A stretch of DNA of 64,000 bases, taken from assembly GCA_037953745.1 (NCBI GenBank), contig JBAKBP010007154.1, positions 1-64,000 on the forward strand. The letters run 5' to 3'. The notes below the pieces were generated by a model. That model was not told the DNA's origin. It did not search any database and was given only the letters and a program-made list of their open reading frames with translations. How positions within the stretch are numbered: position 1 is the stretch's first letter; every line of letters starts with the position of its first letter. This DNA comes from Lithodes maja (lineage: Eukaryota; Arthropoda; Malacostraca; Decapoda; Lithodidae). The translations under genes were made by a program, and so were the position numbers. This document shows, piece after piece, positions 45,156 through 56,514 of this stretch.

Positions 45156-45862
45156 TTCTTCATTAAGTTACCTATTCTTTGCCTATGTAAACCAGATTTA
45201 CGCTTAACCAAATATTTTGGGGGTCCTTTTAGACAAGGTCGGTTTTTCCTTGCACAGATTCCTGGCTTTAAACCACCCAACCGATAATCTTCCATATCTA
45301 TCCAAACCACAAGATTCCAAGATTCCTAACCACCTCCTCCAAATGACGAGTCTAATGAACATTCTCCAGGGATCCTCCATCAGCAATTCTGGTCTGGAAG
45401 CTTCTAAATTCAATTTCACAATATATCAGCAAAGTATAATTAACTACATTCAGTGTATTCACTATTACCTATTCAAAGATACCCCAATAATAATTCAAAT
45501 ATGTTGAAGCTGCCGATTTAAGGTTGTCGAAAAAATCGATTGAGTTTCTTAGCCCGCCCCACCCTCCCCATCCCATCTCACACACCCTAACCCAATCCAC
45601 CAACTGTCCGTCCAGTGTCACGTCCGTTTACCGGGAGACACGTTTTGTCCCTCCCGTTAACTGCATCTAATGCAAGGGTGGTCTTTTTTTGTTTAGATTT
45701 CCCTCCTTTGCTTCGCCACCTTAATTAGGTGATCCTTTGACGCTTTTGCCTGTTATCTTGGCGACTATAAAACGTTTTTCGTTATTCAGGTGTCGACTAT
45801 ATCCTGGCGAGCGATAACTAGTATCTGCAATTTAAGAGACACTGGCCTTTGGCTGACACATG
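45156..45862. other. Unassigned sequence, no gene seen
   Basis: The frame at 45217-45507 has no recognisable motif. A C-rich stretch lies at 45550-45600. Confidence 0.4.
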
Positions 45863-46255
45863 TTTCTTAACACATAATGTACAAATTCAGCTTGAATGGC
45901 GTACTGGGATGATTGTAGGCACCAGGGGAGGCCACATAGGCATAGGTAAGGAGTCGCTGGAACTCCTGTTTCATTTGCCTGGCTTCCCCCAATGTTTCTA
46001 TTTGTGCCTCATCTACACATAGAGTAATCCAGCTACCTCTCACAAACACCTCCTCCTCCTATTCAATTCACTACACTAAATACAACACGTTTCTATACAA
46101 CATATTTCTATCCAACACACCTACTGTATATTACCTATATCAGTACTGTATCTTGATTTAGGCTCTCTATAACTGTGTTCAACTTTGGGAGAGACATTTG
46201 TTACAGGCAGCCTGAATGTTGTCTCCTTCATACACATAAACAAACAAAACTGGGG
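45863..46255 (+). mobile_element. Probable internally deleted LINE, family 3 type
   Basis: The first part shares CGCTGGAACTCCTGTTTCA and neighbouring sequence with the leader of LINE family 3 at 57570. The last part (TTACAGGCAGCCTGA, CCTTCATACACATA) matches the 3' end of the LINE remnant at 47432-47470. A 5' leader joined to a 3' end without coding sequence suggests a short non-autonomous derivative. Confidence 0.5.
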
Positions 46256-46381
46256 GCACGAATATTTAGCTTGAAGGGATGACGGGCGTTGTTTGGAGGC
46301 CTAATTGAGAAATCAATCGTGGTGTCTCTGCCTTAAAATGAGTGGCAGTAAGGGTAACCTGCAGTTCTCTGGTTACTCTTA

Positions 46382-46552
46382 GATTTTTTTTTTTTTTTTT
46401 TGACAGTCTCATTGAGTTGATAAAACCTGGCAAAAATATATAATATCCAAACAATCCTCCTTCGGGTTCTGTCCCTCTATTTGTGCCTTTGTCTATAATA
46501 TTTCTGACCATTCCATAGCTGCACTTGTGGACGGCATCGCTCACTTCTTCAG
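46382..46552 (-). mobile_element. Short poly(A)-tailed retro-insert
   Basis: 19 T's near 46383-46401 mark a minus-strand A-tail. The ~150 bp upstream is an unassigned 3' end (encoding a scrap such as GRIIWILYIFARFYQLNETV in one frame). It lies directly before the RT remnant at 46553. Confidence 0.5.
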
Positions 46553-47470
46553 CCTATCAACTCCAGTGTTCCTCAGGGTTCTGTCCTGTCTCCAGTTCTC
46601 TTTCTAATATTTATTAATGATCTCTTCAACTGTACCTATAAACTCATATGTTGATAGCTCTACCCTACACTATTCAATTAGCTGTTCACATCAACCTAGC
46701 ATACAATCACTCTAAAATTTAGGAGACAGGGCCTTGGGATGCCAATCTTCTTATATAACCATTATTTCTGATTAGAGCAGAGAAAATCTTGTTACTTGCA
46801 ATGCCTCCAAGACCCAATTACTCCCTCTATGTACCCGTCGTAATCTTCCACAACACTATCAGTTGCTCTTCAACAATACACAAATCAACCCTTCATCTTC
46901 TCTCAATATTTTGGGTGAATCTTTTCATCCGCCCTTTCTTGGAAAGATAATATTACCACTCTTGTTAAAACAGCTTCCCAGAAGTTAGGTGTGGTCAACC
47001 GTCTTCCTTCTTCACCCCCGCACTGTGTTTTGCTTTGTATAGAGGCACAGTGTGCCCATGTATTGAGTATTGTTCCCATGGGGGGTTCAACCCATACCGC
47101 AGTTCTCGAAAGAGTCGAGTCAAAAGCATTTCGCTTCATCAACCGACTTCCTACAATCTCTTTATACACGCTATAATATTGCATATCTTTAAAACTGATA
47201 TGGCTATTACCCGCCTTTCAACACAGTACCACTCCTATTCTGTCCAGCTCTCCAACCCAAGATTAGTCAATTTTGCTCAGTCTTTTACTCAATAAGTGAA
47301 CTCTGGACTCTCACCCTCAATCAATTTTTCCTTCATCCCATGACTTAGACTGCTTTAATCTTCGTGTGTCCAGGTATTTTAAACCCAATGATCCTTGAAT
47401 TTGGCTCTCTGGCTTTGTGGGTGACACTCGTTACAGGCAGCTTGACTTTTGTTTCCTTTATACACATAGA
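46553..47470 (+). pseudogene. LINE RT remnant, family 3 type
   Basis: A heavily decayed plus-strand RT: motif B is readable (SSVPQGSVLSPVLFLIFINDLF) at 46560-46625, followed by a damaged YAD box (ICYADSSTLHYSI with a frameshift), LNILGESF, and the C-terminal region in pieces. It ends with a 3' UTR shared with 46199-46252. Many stops and shifts; no function. Confidence 0.7.
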
Positions 47471-47689
47471 ATAGAAATACTTGGTGCGACTGCTGTGCGA
47501 TCCTAGAAGAAGAAAGTGATGAAGCTTAGTGGGATCTACTGGAGGGTTTGGATAGAGACAAGGTCAATGAGGGTTAGGATTCCTCTCCTGCTTATCTTCT
47601 TTTTGAGTGTGCGAAGGAGGGGGATGGAAGCAGGTATGGTGAACACTTGTGAATGTGTGTGAAGAGGAGGATGTTGTTAGTTTACTGTA

Positions 47690-48015
47690 TGTATCTGTGT
47701 ATGCAGAGGGTTTTTTGTTTGCTTAGCTCGTTTTGCTTGCATCTGTCAATTTGTGTAGAGTGGGATTTTGTTTGCTTGCATATGTGTTTGTGTGTGTAGA
47801 GAAGGTATGTTTGCATCTGTCAGTATGTGTAGAGGGGGATTTTGTTTGTTTGTATATGTGTGTGTGTGTGTGTTGAGAAGGTAATGTTTGCATCTGTCGG
47901 TATGTGTAGAGGGGGATTTTGTTTGTTTGTATATATGTGTGTGTGTGTGTGTGTGTAGAGGGGGTATTGTTTGCATCTGTCGATATGTGTAGGGGGGATT
48001 TTGTTTGTTTGTATA
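47690..48015. repeat. Minisatellite of ~65-75 bp units containing (TG)n
   Basis: Four to five units of TTTGCATCTGTC, ATGTGTAGAGGGGGATTTTG, TTTGTTTGTATATGTG and a variable TG run. Unit length varies mainly through the TG run. Confidence 0.85.
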
Positions 48016-48027
48016 TACAGTATGTGT

Positions 48028-49052
48028 TTACTCACCTAATTGTACTCACCTAATTGTAGTATACAGCATTTGAGTTTTTAGGCTCGTGTTGTCCCGCCTC
48101 CAAAGATTTTGTTATCTAATTTGGCTTTACAAAATTGGATATTCCCCGCACCCACCACTTCATCATCCAACTGATTCCACATATTAATACTTCTATATGG
48201 AAAGCTGAATTTCATCACATCTCCTTTACATCTGCCTTTCTTTAACTTGCAACTATGTCCTCTAGTCCTCCCTTTATCTCCCTCGATAAAGTCCTCCTTG
48301 TCTATCCTTTCCAATCCCCTAACACATTTATACATCATAATCATATCCCCTCTTTCTCTTCTCTCACTTAGAGTTGGCAAATTCAATCTCTCTAATCTCT
48401 CTTCATATGTCAGTTCTCTTAGCTCTGGAATCATCTTCGTTGCAGCTCTCTGTACTTTCTCCAACTTAATTATGTGTTTTTTTAAGATGGGGTGACCGCA
48501 TATTCCAATTTAGGTCTCACCATTGATTTTATTATATTTACTAGCATCTCTTCATTCAAATAGTTGAATGCTATTTTTACTTTATTCAACAGGCCATAAG
48601 CTTCTCCCACAATTTTGTTAATATGGCTCTCAGGTAAAAGATCTCCCTGTATTAGAATGCCCAAGTCCTTTTCTTTCTCTGAGGGGTTAATTGTGAATTA
48701 TCCTAGTTTATATTCCCAATGAGGTCTTCTTTTACTCACACCCCCTTCCATCACATGACATTTATCTTTGTTAAAATCTAATTTCCATATCTTGCTCCAT
48801 CGGTCTATCTTATTCAGATCACTCTGTAGCTCTCTACAACTGTTTTCGTCCACTATATGTTTCATAATAATTTTGCATCGTCAGCAAACATATTCATGTA
48901 TGCATTTATTTCCTCTGGCATGTCATTTATATAGACCAGAAACATAATTGGGGCCAACACTGATCTCTGTGGAACTCCGCTTGTAACATCCCTCCATGTT
49001 GGTAAGCTGTCTCTTATCATGGTTCTCATCTGTCTTCCCGAAAGATATAATA
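48028..49052 (-). mobile_element. CR1-like LINE, 5'-truncated
   Basis: Minus-strand remnant ending in two copies of an ACAATTAGGTGAGT-type tail (48029-48060), a tail style typical of CR1-group elements. The 5' boundary coincides with the left end of the DNA transposon at 49053. Confidence 0.82.
48078..49045 (-). pseudogene. CR1-like reverse transcriptase, C-terminal half
   Basis: Reading down: LSGRQMRTMIRDS, motif B TSGVPQ-SVLAPIMFLVYINDMP near 48975, catalytic MFADDAK near 48895, CRELQSDLNKIDRWSKIW and LDFNKDKCHVM, then DLGILIQGDLLPESHI, EYAVTPS and a stop, and the C-terminal region KVQRAATKMIPELREL, RRERGDMIMMYKCVRG, NMWNQLD, ending CKAKLDNKIFGG. There are three or more lesions (frameshift near 48870, stops near 48690 and 48485). 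Strong CR1 character from the R-R-x-RGD-x-I-x-x-YK-x-x-x-G block. Confidence 0.85.
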
Positions 49053-49071
49053 TAGTCCATGAGCCAGGCCA

Positions 49072-49176
49072 GATATCGGTACCACCTGGGGTGACTAAAC
49101 ACGAATGGTACTAAAATGTTTATAGAGTGACTGTAAGTACATTAAGATATGATAGCCTTCTCGCACTGGTAGCTTA
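49072..49176 (+). repeat. Left terminal inverted repeat of the Academ-like element
   Basis: Pairs with 54507-54611. The outer 27 bp is nearly perfect (one mismatch: CCTGGGG versus CCCGGGG). Inner blocks are conserved with gaps. Confidence 0.8.
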
Positions 49177-49675
49177 GTCTAATTTGTTTGATGCAATAGG
49201 GGCGCTACCCAAAAATCAAGATTTTTAGCGTGACGCTCGGCGTTTTCCTCATTTTCTTTAAAATCCATCACACAATCATCGCGAAACTTTGAACACCTAT
49301 GTAGAATTATATTCTCTACCAGAGTTGTTCCTAGGTATTTTTCAAATTTCCTCATATTTCGGAATATACTCTATATTTTGGGTATTTTCCTCTAAATCTA
49401 GAATAAATCCTTAAATATGGGGAACATTGAAAAATATATTCTAACAGCTCTTGTAGCTTATTTGATTCTCTACAAGAATTATTCCGATGTGTATTTCAAG
49501 TTTCTCCATATTTAGGGGTTTATTTCATATTTGGGGATTTTTGGTTATATTTTGGGGATAATTTATTATTGGAAGGAGCAAACATATGTAGAGTGGTTTC
49601 CATGTAATGTGTTTGTTTGTTCATGGTTTAATGGTGATATTTTTTGCAGGTGTGTGTCGACTGTTTGACGGCAGG

Positions 49676-52600
49676 ATGGAACCATCTGCGAGGAAGAGAG
49701 CACGGATCGACTGTATCATCCACTGCTCTGATGATGACAGCGATGCTCTGGTGTCACCACAGGATTTGGACTCCTGGAACACATTGCTCAGGGCTGCAGA
49801 AATCAGGCAGCATGATCCAGTCCTGGAAGCAGCCAAGGGCCTTGAAGAAGGAGGAATACCACACATACATTATCACCGTAAATGTCGTAGTCTCTTTACA
49901 ATGAAGAAGTCACTGGATTCTATCCTTGCCAAGGGTGTCAAGATAGAATCAGCAAGCGTCGACCCCAGGAGGAGGGCATCAAGGGATGCCCCTAGTACTA
50001 GCAGGGTGTATGCCAAAGGATGTATCTTCTGCGAGAAGTCAAGCAAGTACATAAAACAACAAAGACAAGGGAGCCACTCATACAGTGTGTTGAGCTACGA
50101 GCAGATGAGAAGATTCGCAGAGCAGCAATAAGGAAACTCAACCAGAGAATCCTTGGTTTAGTTAGCAGAGACCTTGTTGCTGCAGAGGGTCACTACCACA
50201 AGTCGTGCTACAAACTCTTCACAAAAGATGATTTCCCAGCGGCCGCCAGGTCGGGTGCAGGTGAAAATCAGGAAGAAAGCGAGGAAGCACGCTACGAAGA
50301 GGTTGAGACAGAAGCCCTCGAGGAACTCTGCTTGTATATAAGGACCAAATTATTCCCCAACCCAGAGGTACTGCCTATGACAAACCTCACATCTAGGCTT
50401 GAGAGATCCATGATGTCCCGTGGTATTATCCAACTGAAACCAGCGACAAAGAAACATGTTCGCCGAAAGATTGAAACCGAGTTTGGAGAATCACTATGCT
50501 TTGTCCCAGATGAGAAAGGAAAGCTTCTAATCTATCCACGCAGCCTCTCAATGGACGACCTTGCCCGGCAAGCACACAAAATGGCAAAAGACCTGCAAGA
50601 AGCAAGAGCAGCTAACTCTGACGATGTCTTAACCAAAGCAGGAATGCAGCTGAGGAATGAGATCAATAAACAAGATGTGAGTCAGCCATGGCCTCCCGAT
50701 ACAGATCAGAATGTCATTCCTGCAGCAGTCACTCAATTCCTGCACACCCTGCTGACAGGAGAGTGTGAGTGTGAAACTCCCTCTGAAAGAGCTCAACGTC
50801 TTGCCACTTCCTTTGGCAGTGACTTGGTCTTTGCTGTTACCAGTGGCAAGACAAAACCACCCAAGCACGTACTGCTGACCAATGCTGTAAAGTCTTTGAC
50901 AGGAAACACAGAACTGATCCGAACTCTGAATCGTCTTGGTCACTGTGTGTCTTACTCAATGTTTGAGGAGATCGATACAGCCCTTTGTATCCAGAAGCTG
51001 GAATGCTCAAAGGATGACATTCCACTGCCAGCAAACATCTACCCTGGTGTGTTCACAACCCTGGCCTGGGATAACATTGACCGACTTGAAGAGACCCTAA
51101 GTGGAGCAGGTACTTCTCATAGAGTCAATGGCATTGCTGTCCAGTCCAAGGTTGCAGGCTCTGTGCCAGAGAAAGTCCTGCCAGAGATTACCAAGTCCAA
51201 GATAAGAAGCATCACTCAGACATCATCAATGCTGCCAATATACAATGTTGGGCGGCGGGCAGGGCCACCTAGGATTGAGACTGCGTATGTCGACACTACC
51301 AAGGAAGTCCAGGATTCAAAGACAAAGAACCATATCTGGCTTCTTACTCGAATGTCAGACCATGAGGACCAGTCCATCAGCAGTTGGACTGGGTTCAACA
51401 TCAAAATGCGCAGAGACATTGCAGTGGTTCAGGACACTGTAAGCTACCTGCCCACTATCAATGCTCCCGCAACAGAAATGTCCACCGTTAATGAAATCTT
51501 GGAACAAACGCATGCTATCATGCAGTCCTTACAGCTTAACAAGATTGTGTGCGTGTTTGATCAAGCACTCTATGCCAAAGCTGCCGAAGTTATCTGGAAA
51601 CAAGAGAAGTTCAAGAACATTATCATCAGGATGGGCGTCTTCCACACAATCTGTAATCTCATCTCCACCATAGGAAAGAGGTTTCAAGATGCAGGTCTTA
51701 GAGATCTGTGTGTGGAATCAGGTATCATCGCAGAAGGATCAGTGTCAGGAGTGATGAACGGCAAGAGGTACAACAGAGCAGTGAGACTACACAAGCTCGT
51801 GTATGAAGCACTGATGAGGCTTGCATGGAAAGGCTTCCTTTCATGGCTAGAAGAAAACCATTCAAGGGACATACACCATCTAGATGAAACACTGAAGGAC
51901 ATCAACAGCTTTCACAGCAATGTGTCTCAGGGACTCTTTCAAGAGCTGATGGAGAGTGAATCATGCACACATATCATGAAGCTTTTCCAAGTTTATCTTG
52001 AGACCCTCAGAGATGAACACAACCTCTCAGCATTCTGGATGTCATACCTGGACATGGTTGAGATCATGCTGGACTTAATTCGAGCCTCCAGAGAAGGCAA
52101 CTGGATGCTCCACCTAGGAGCAATCCGACAGATGATACCGTGGTGTTTTGCCTATGACAAAGTGAACTATGCCCGGTTCCTAACCTACTACTATGCCTTG
52201 ATGTCTCGACTGCCCATTGAACACCCAGAGGTCCATGAACACTTCATGCAAGGTGGCTTTTCGGTCCAGATCGGTAGCAAGAATCCCTTTGGACGGATCC
52301 CTGTGGACCAGACAATCGAAGAGACGATCAACAAAGACACCCAGACACCAGGGGGCACAAAAGGCTTCAGCCTGAAAGGCGGAGCTGTCGCCAGGTACTA
52401 CCTGACATCGGAGTATCGCAGCAGGTACTTAAGGCAGCTCAGGACTATGGTAGTAGGCCAAAAGTATACTGACTTCAGCCACCCAGACCTACAGATGGCC
52501 AGGATTAGAAGAGATGAGGCCGATGTCCAATCTTTAGTTCAACTGATGGAGACCAGCTGGTTGAACCCCTTCAACGCAGAGCAAGAAGATCTTGTCAGTT

Positions 52601-54312
52601 TGTCAACTGCGACTATGGCACCACCAGAAGTTGTCAAAGACCTTCTAGGGGCCTACAGAATAGGAGAGGATGCATATCAAGCCTTCAAGGAAGAGCGCCT
52701 GGAGATCGATACGCCAACTATACAGTTTCATGACACGATGACGAAGACGAAACTGAGAACGTTCACTAACATCAGAATGAAGCCACGCTCACAAGACCAT
52801 GCCAAGGAGGCTATCTTAAAGGCTGACAGGAACCTATTTGGCCAGATGATCCTTGTTGCCGAGAACAGAAAGCTCAAAATGAGTGATGTCTTGGCTCATC
52901 CCCTTGGGCCTTTGCCTTGGGCACTTGCCAGCAGTGATGGGTCTCTCCGCAAGACCAACAAGGCTGCCCTAGCAAAGGAGTTAGAGAGGAATGTTTCTCC
53001 TGCAGAAGTGATACCCGAGCCCTCTGCTACCATAATTGATGGGATGAGCCTGGTCCACAAACTGAAGGGAAACGACAAAACTTTTTCACAGCTTGCAGGT
53101 ACAGCACTGAGTCACGCTGTTCATGAAGGTGCTAAGAGCAGGCGCATTGATGTTGTGTTTGATATCTACAAGGAGACATCCATCAAGGATGCAGAACGAG
53201 CCAAAAGAAGTGCAGGCACAGGAATTCATTTCAAGAACATTCAACCTGGGCACAACATCCAGCAGTGGAGAAAGTTACTCGGTAGTTCCTCCAACAAGGC
53301 AAGTCTTATCAAGTTCTTGGTAGAAGAATGGAAGGCACCACAGCACAGGGAGAAGCTCAAGGACAAGGAGCTGTATGTCACATGTGAGCAGCGCTGCTTC
53401 AAGATCACCAAAGAGCAGTGGGAAGAGGCTCCTGAGCTTAAGTCAACTCAAGAAGAAGCAGACACACGCCTTCTTCTCCATGCACTTCATGCAGCAGAAT
53501 CTGGGAACAAGTCTGTCATCATCACTGCAGAAGATACAGACGTCATGGTGTTGTGTCTTGGCATGTGCCACAAGATCCCATCCCATCTGTTCCAGAAGTG
53601 CGGGACGAAGAACCGGACAAGATTCCTGGATATCACCACACTGAGCCGCACACTGGGAGGCAGCGTGTGTGATTCATTGATTGGTATGCATGCCTTTACA
53701 GGCTGTGATACCGTCAGTGCATTCGCGGGCCGAGGGAAGATGACGACACTCAAGCAGGTGAAGATGGACAAGACATACCAGGATGCTTTTCACGAACTTG
53801 GACGCTCATGGGAAGTGTCTCCTGAACTCTTTGAGAAGCTACAGGAAATCACCTGCCACATGTACCTACCATCTACCCACACAACTAAGGTAAACAAGCT
53901 TCGGTATGAGCTGTTCTGTGCAAGACGTGGAGAGGTAGAGTCAAGTCAACTCCCTCCTTGTGAGGACTGCCTCTTCATGCATGCACTGCGTGCAAACTAC
54001 CAGGCTGCGATCTGGAGGAGAAGTCTTCAGAGCCAGCCATTTGTTGCGAACCCAACAGACTGCGGTTGGAGGACAGATGAGGACGGTAAGCTTGCCGTCA
54101 ACTGGATGCGAGGCTCACCAGCACCAGATGCTGTTATGCAGCTACTGTCTTGCAAGTGTGTGCGGTCATGCGAACTCCCTAAGTGTACTTGCCTCAGCAA
54201 TGGTCTAAAATGCACGGACATGTGCAGGTTACAGACATGTCAGAACACGGCTATTGAAGAAGAGCCGGTGGCACAACAGTCAGATTCCGAGTCTGATGTA
54301 GATGATATTTAG
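49676..54312 (+). pseudogene. Academ-like transposase with XPG/PIN-like and Cys8 domains, one frameshift
   Basis: About 1545 codons. The frame from ATG 49676 (MEPSARKRARID) shifts once between roughly 50055 and 50080, inside SSKYIK, to the frame ending at 54312. The N-terminus holds two similar zinc-like modules: CIIHC...HYHRKCRSLFT and CIFCEK...HYHKSCYKLFT. The middle contains candidate DDE residues: AWDNID (Asp codon at 51070), VFDQALYAKA (51559) and VESGIIAEGS (Glu at 51715 or 51733). Near 53450-53730 is a PIN/XPG-like nuclease pattern: EEADTRLLLHAL, ITAEDTDVMVLCL, HAFTGCDTVSAFAGRGK. The C-terminus (54145-54240) has eight cysteines (CKC, C, CTC, C, C, C spacing). Academ elements are known to combine a transposase with an XPG nuclease and a Cys8 zinc finger; the assignment is from memory of those features. 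A TTTTTTGCAG just upstream of the start could be a 3' splice site. A single indel separates it from an intact gene, and it could be a sequencing error. Confidence 0.72.
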
Positions 54313-54640
54313 GAGTAGTAATTTGCCATAATAGTATGTACAAGCCCATGGCATGCTTAGTGTGTATTTACAGGACTTGTATTAAATGTGACAATTACTA
54401 TATGCATTTTGTTGACATTTAGGCATTCCTGTCCCCAAATTTGACATTTTAAAAAATTTCAGAATTTTCGGTAGGGTATGGCTATTCAAGAAGTGATAAC
54501 GACCATTAAGCTACCAATGTGCAAGGGCTATCATATCAAAACATAAACTAGAGACATGTAGCAAGCTAAAAACACCTAAGAGAATTAGTCACCCCGGGTG
54601 GTACCGATATCCCAAAATTCGGGTCTTGGCTCATGGACTA

Positions 54641-54715
54641 CTAGTCGTAGGATCCATATTCCAGAATACCATACAAGGATTTCTGAGTGTTCTGGAATAT
54701 GGATCCTACGACTAG
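54641..54715. repeat. Perfect 26-bp palindrome arms with 23-bp loop
   Basis: Arms 54641-54666 and 54690-54715 (begin CTAGTCGTAGGATCC) are exact reverse complements. It directly abuts the outer inverted repeat of the Academ-like element. Confidence 0.9.
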
Positions 54716-54792
54716 GTATGAATTGAAATATGTTCACCAAGTGGGTTTCCCTTCTCATTAACATAAATAGGATAGAGGGTTGAGTGTCTTTT

Positions 54793-54867
54793 AGACTGCC
54801 GTGGTGTAGTTGGTTAAAGCGTCGGCTATGGTCCTGACGGTCGGTGTTTCGAACCCCACTGAGAGAT
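54793..54867 (+). mobile_element. tRNA-like sequence, probable SINE head
   Basis: GTGGTGTAGTTGGTTAAAGC resembles a Pol III A box and TGTTTCGAACCCC a B box, 35 bp apart as in a tRNA. Acceptor arms do not pair well and the sequence runs straight into a (TA)n tract, so a SINE head is likelier than a working tRNA gene. Confidence 0.5.

Positions 54868-54872
<5 letters not shown>

Positions 54873-54961
<89 letters not shown>
54873..54961. repeat. (TA)n microsatellite
   Basis: About 88 bp of pure TA. Confidence 0.95.
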
Positions 54962-54963
<2 letters not shown>

Positions 54964-55129
54964 GTATATAATTATCAACCTCTACCAAATGATGTATGTA
55001 TAATATGCTTACTATATGGCAATATCATTGGTAGCCGTGATAATTCCGATTTAACAATATATTAATTGTTTTTGTAATATATATTTATATAGTTAACCCC
55101 ACCAAGTTCCCATAACCCAACGATAAACT

Positions 55130-55515
55130 AATGATGTCTGATAAACCACATACAGCTCAAGAACGAATGTGCAATAATAACAATAATGATGTCTGATAAA
55201 CCACATACAGCTCAAGAACGAATGTGCAATAATAACAATAATGATGTCTGATAAACCACATACAGCTCAAGAACGAATGTGCAATAAAAACAATAATGAT
55301 GTCTGATAAACCACATACAGCTCAAGAACGAATGTGCAATAATAACAATAATGATGTCTGATAAACCACATACAGCTCAAAAACGAATGTGCAATAATAA
55401 CAATAATGATGTCTGATAAACCACATACAGCTCAAGAACGAATGTGCAATAATAACAATAATGATGTCTGATAAACCACATACAGCTCAAGAACGAATGT
55501 GCAATAATAAAAATA
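55130..55515. repeat. 55-bp minisatellite, seven near-identical units
   Basis: Units start every 55 bp from 55131 (ATGATGTCTGATAAACCACA, TACAGCTCAAGAACGAATGT, GCAATAATAACAATA). I see only single-base variants, e.g. AAAACAATA in unit 3 and CTCAAAAACG in unit 5. Confidence 0.95.
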
Positions 55516-55597
55516 AATAAATCAATAAATAAATAATGCAAAAGTAGGAGGAATTGGAAGGTAATGCAGAAAGAGGTTATCTGTCTTGAGAAGGCCA

Positions 55598-55971
55598 TTA
55601 AGTGGGCCCACCTCGCTTTTTTTCTCTTTCTCTCCTTCTCTCTTTGACTTGTATTCATTTGGCCCCATTCAGCCTACTGTTTTAAGACGCTTATCCCCAT
55701 CCAGGTGTCGATTTCTTCCTGGCGAGCGATAGCGAGCCAGCATTGTATGGAGAAATCCGGCTTCGCCGGAGAAATTTTTTCTATCGAAAAATTTACAAAT
55801 TTAGCTTGCTGTCAAAACAAAAATATATATTTGCTGGCTACCGCTCGCCAGGAAAATATTGACACCTGGATGGGGGTAAGCGTCTTTAAATAGTAGGCTG
55901 AATGGGGTCGAATGGATATAAGCCAAAGATAGAAAGAGAAACAGAGAAAAAAGCGAGGTGGGCTCCCTTAA
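55598..55971. mobile_element. Foldback TTAA element, copy 1
   Basis: TTAA at 55598-55601 and 55968-55971. Nearly the whole ~370 bp folds into two arms: GGGCCCACCTCGCTTTTTTT on the left and the same motif inverted on the right (AAAAAAGCGAGGTGGGCTCCC), with GGCCCCATTCAGCCTACT in both arms. Unlike the CCC-ended MITEs, its ends are TTAAGGG. No coding capacity. Confidence 0.85.
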
Positions 55972-56006
55972 CAACTTGATGAGAAACAATAACAATAAAT
56001 AGTAAA

Positions 56007-56492
56007 CCCCTCAGTGGATTACAACATATTCCGGGTCATTCCCCCTCCCTTGCTGCCCACCTAGTATCTCTCTCTCTCGCTTTACAACCCCTCAGTGGAT
56101 TACAACATATTCCGGGTCATTCCCCCTCCCTTGCTGCCCACCTAGTATCTCTCTCTCTCGCTTTACAACCCCTCAGTGGATTACAACATATTCCGGGTCA
56201 TTCCCCCTCCCTTGCTGCCCACCTAGTATCTCTCTCTCTCGCTTTACAACCCCTCAGTGGATTACAACATATTCCGGGTCATTCCCCCTCCCTTGCTGCC
56301 CACCTAGTATCTCTCTCTCTCGCTTTACAACCCCTCAGTGGATTACAACATATTCCGGGTCATTCCCCCTCCCTTGCTGCCCACCTAGTATCTCTCTCTC
56401 TCGCTTTACAACCCCTCAGTGGATTACAACATATTCCGGGTCATTCCCCCTCCCTTGCTGCCCACCTAGTATCTCTCTCTCTCTCGCTTTTG
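56007..56492. repeat. 81-bp minisatellite, six near-identical units
   Basis: Units begin every 81 bp at 56007 (CCCCTCAGTGGATTACAACA) and end with a (CT)n stretch and CGCTTTACAA. The copies look identical apart from the last CT run. It lies between two foldback elements of one family. Confidence 0.95.
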
Positions 56493-56514
56493 TGTTTTGC
56501 CTACATTATCTTTC

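Larger units (their letters stand above)
49053..54640 (+). mobile_element. Academ-like DNA transposon with TIRs
   Basis: About 5.6 kb. A 27-bp inverted repeat (49072-49098 and 54585-54611, one mismatch, core GATATCGGTACCACC) is nested inside an outer 14-bp inverted repeat TAGTCCATGAGCCA (49053-49066 and 54627-54640). Further subterminal inverted blocks (GATATGATAGCC, GGTAGCTTA) lie at 49146-49176 and 54507-54538, so the terminal repeats extend over ~125 bp in degenerate form. CCA directly flanks the inner repeat on both sides (49069-49071, 54612-54614) and could be a 3-bp target duplication. The single gene has nuclease and Cys8 features reported for Academ. The left flank is CR1-like; the right flank is not. 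Confidence 0.72.

Noticed and set aside
50020..54312. Host Cys-rich nuclear protein gene
   Set aside because: The frame is flanked by matched terminal and subterminal inverted repeats and is uninterrupted by introns, which fits a transposon gene better.
48028..54720. CR1 remnant continuing on the right side of the Academ-like element
   Set aside because: The sequence after 54640 is a palindrome and a tRNA-like segment with no CR1 reading frame, so a simple insertion into the middle of the CR1 is not supported.
54793..54867. Functional tRNA gene
   Set aside because: A- and B-box-like blocks are present but the acceptor stem does not pair and the sequence merges into a TA tract. A SINE head is more likely.
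56007..56492. CRISPR-like array of direct repeats
   Set aside because: The repeats are contiguous 81-bp units with no unique spacers, so it is a minisatellite. The same applies to 10090-10990 and 55130-55515.
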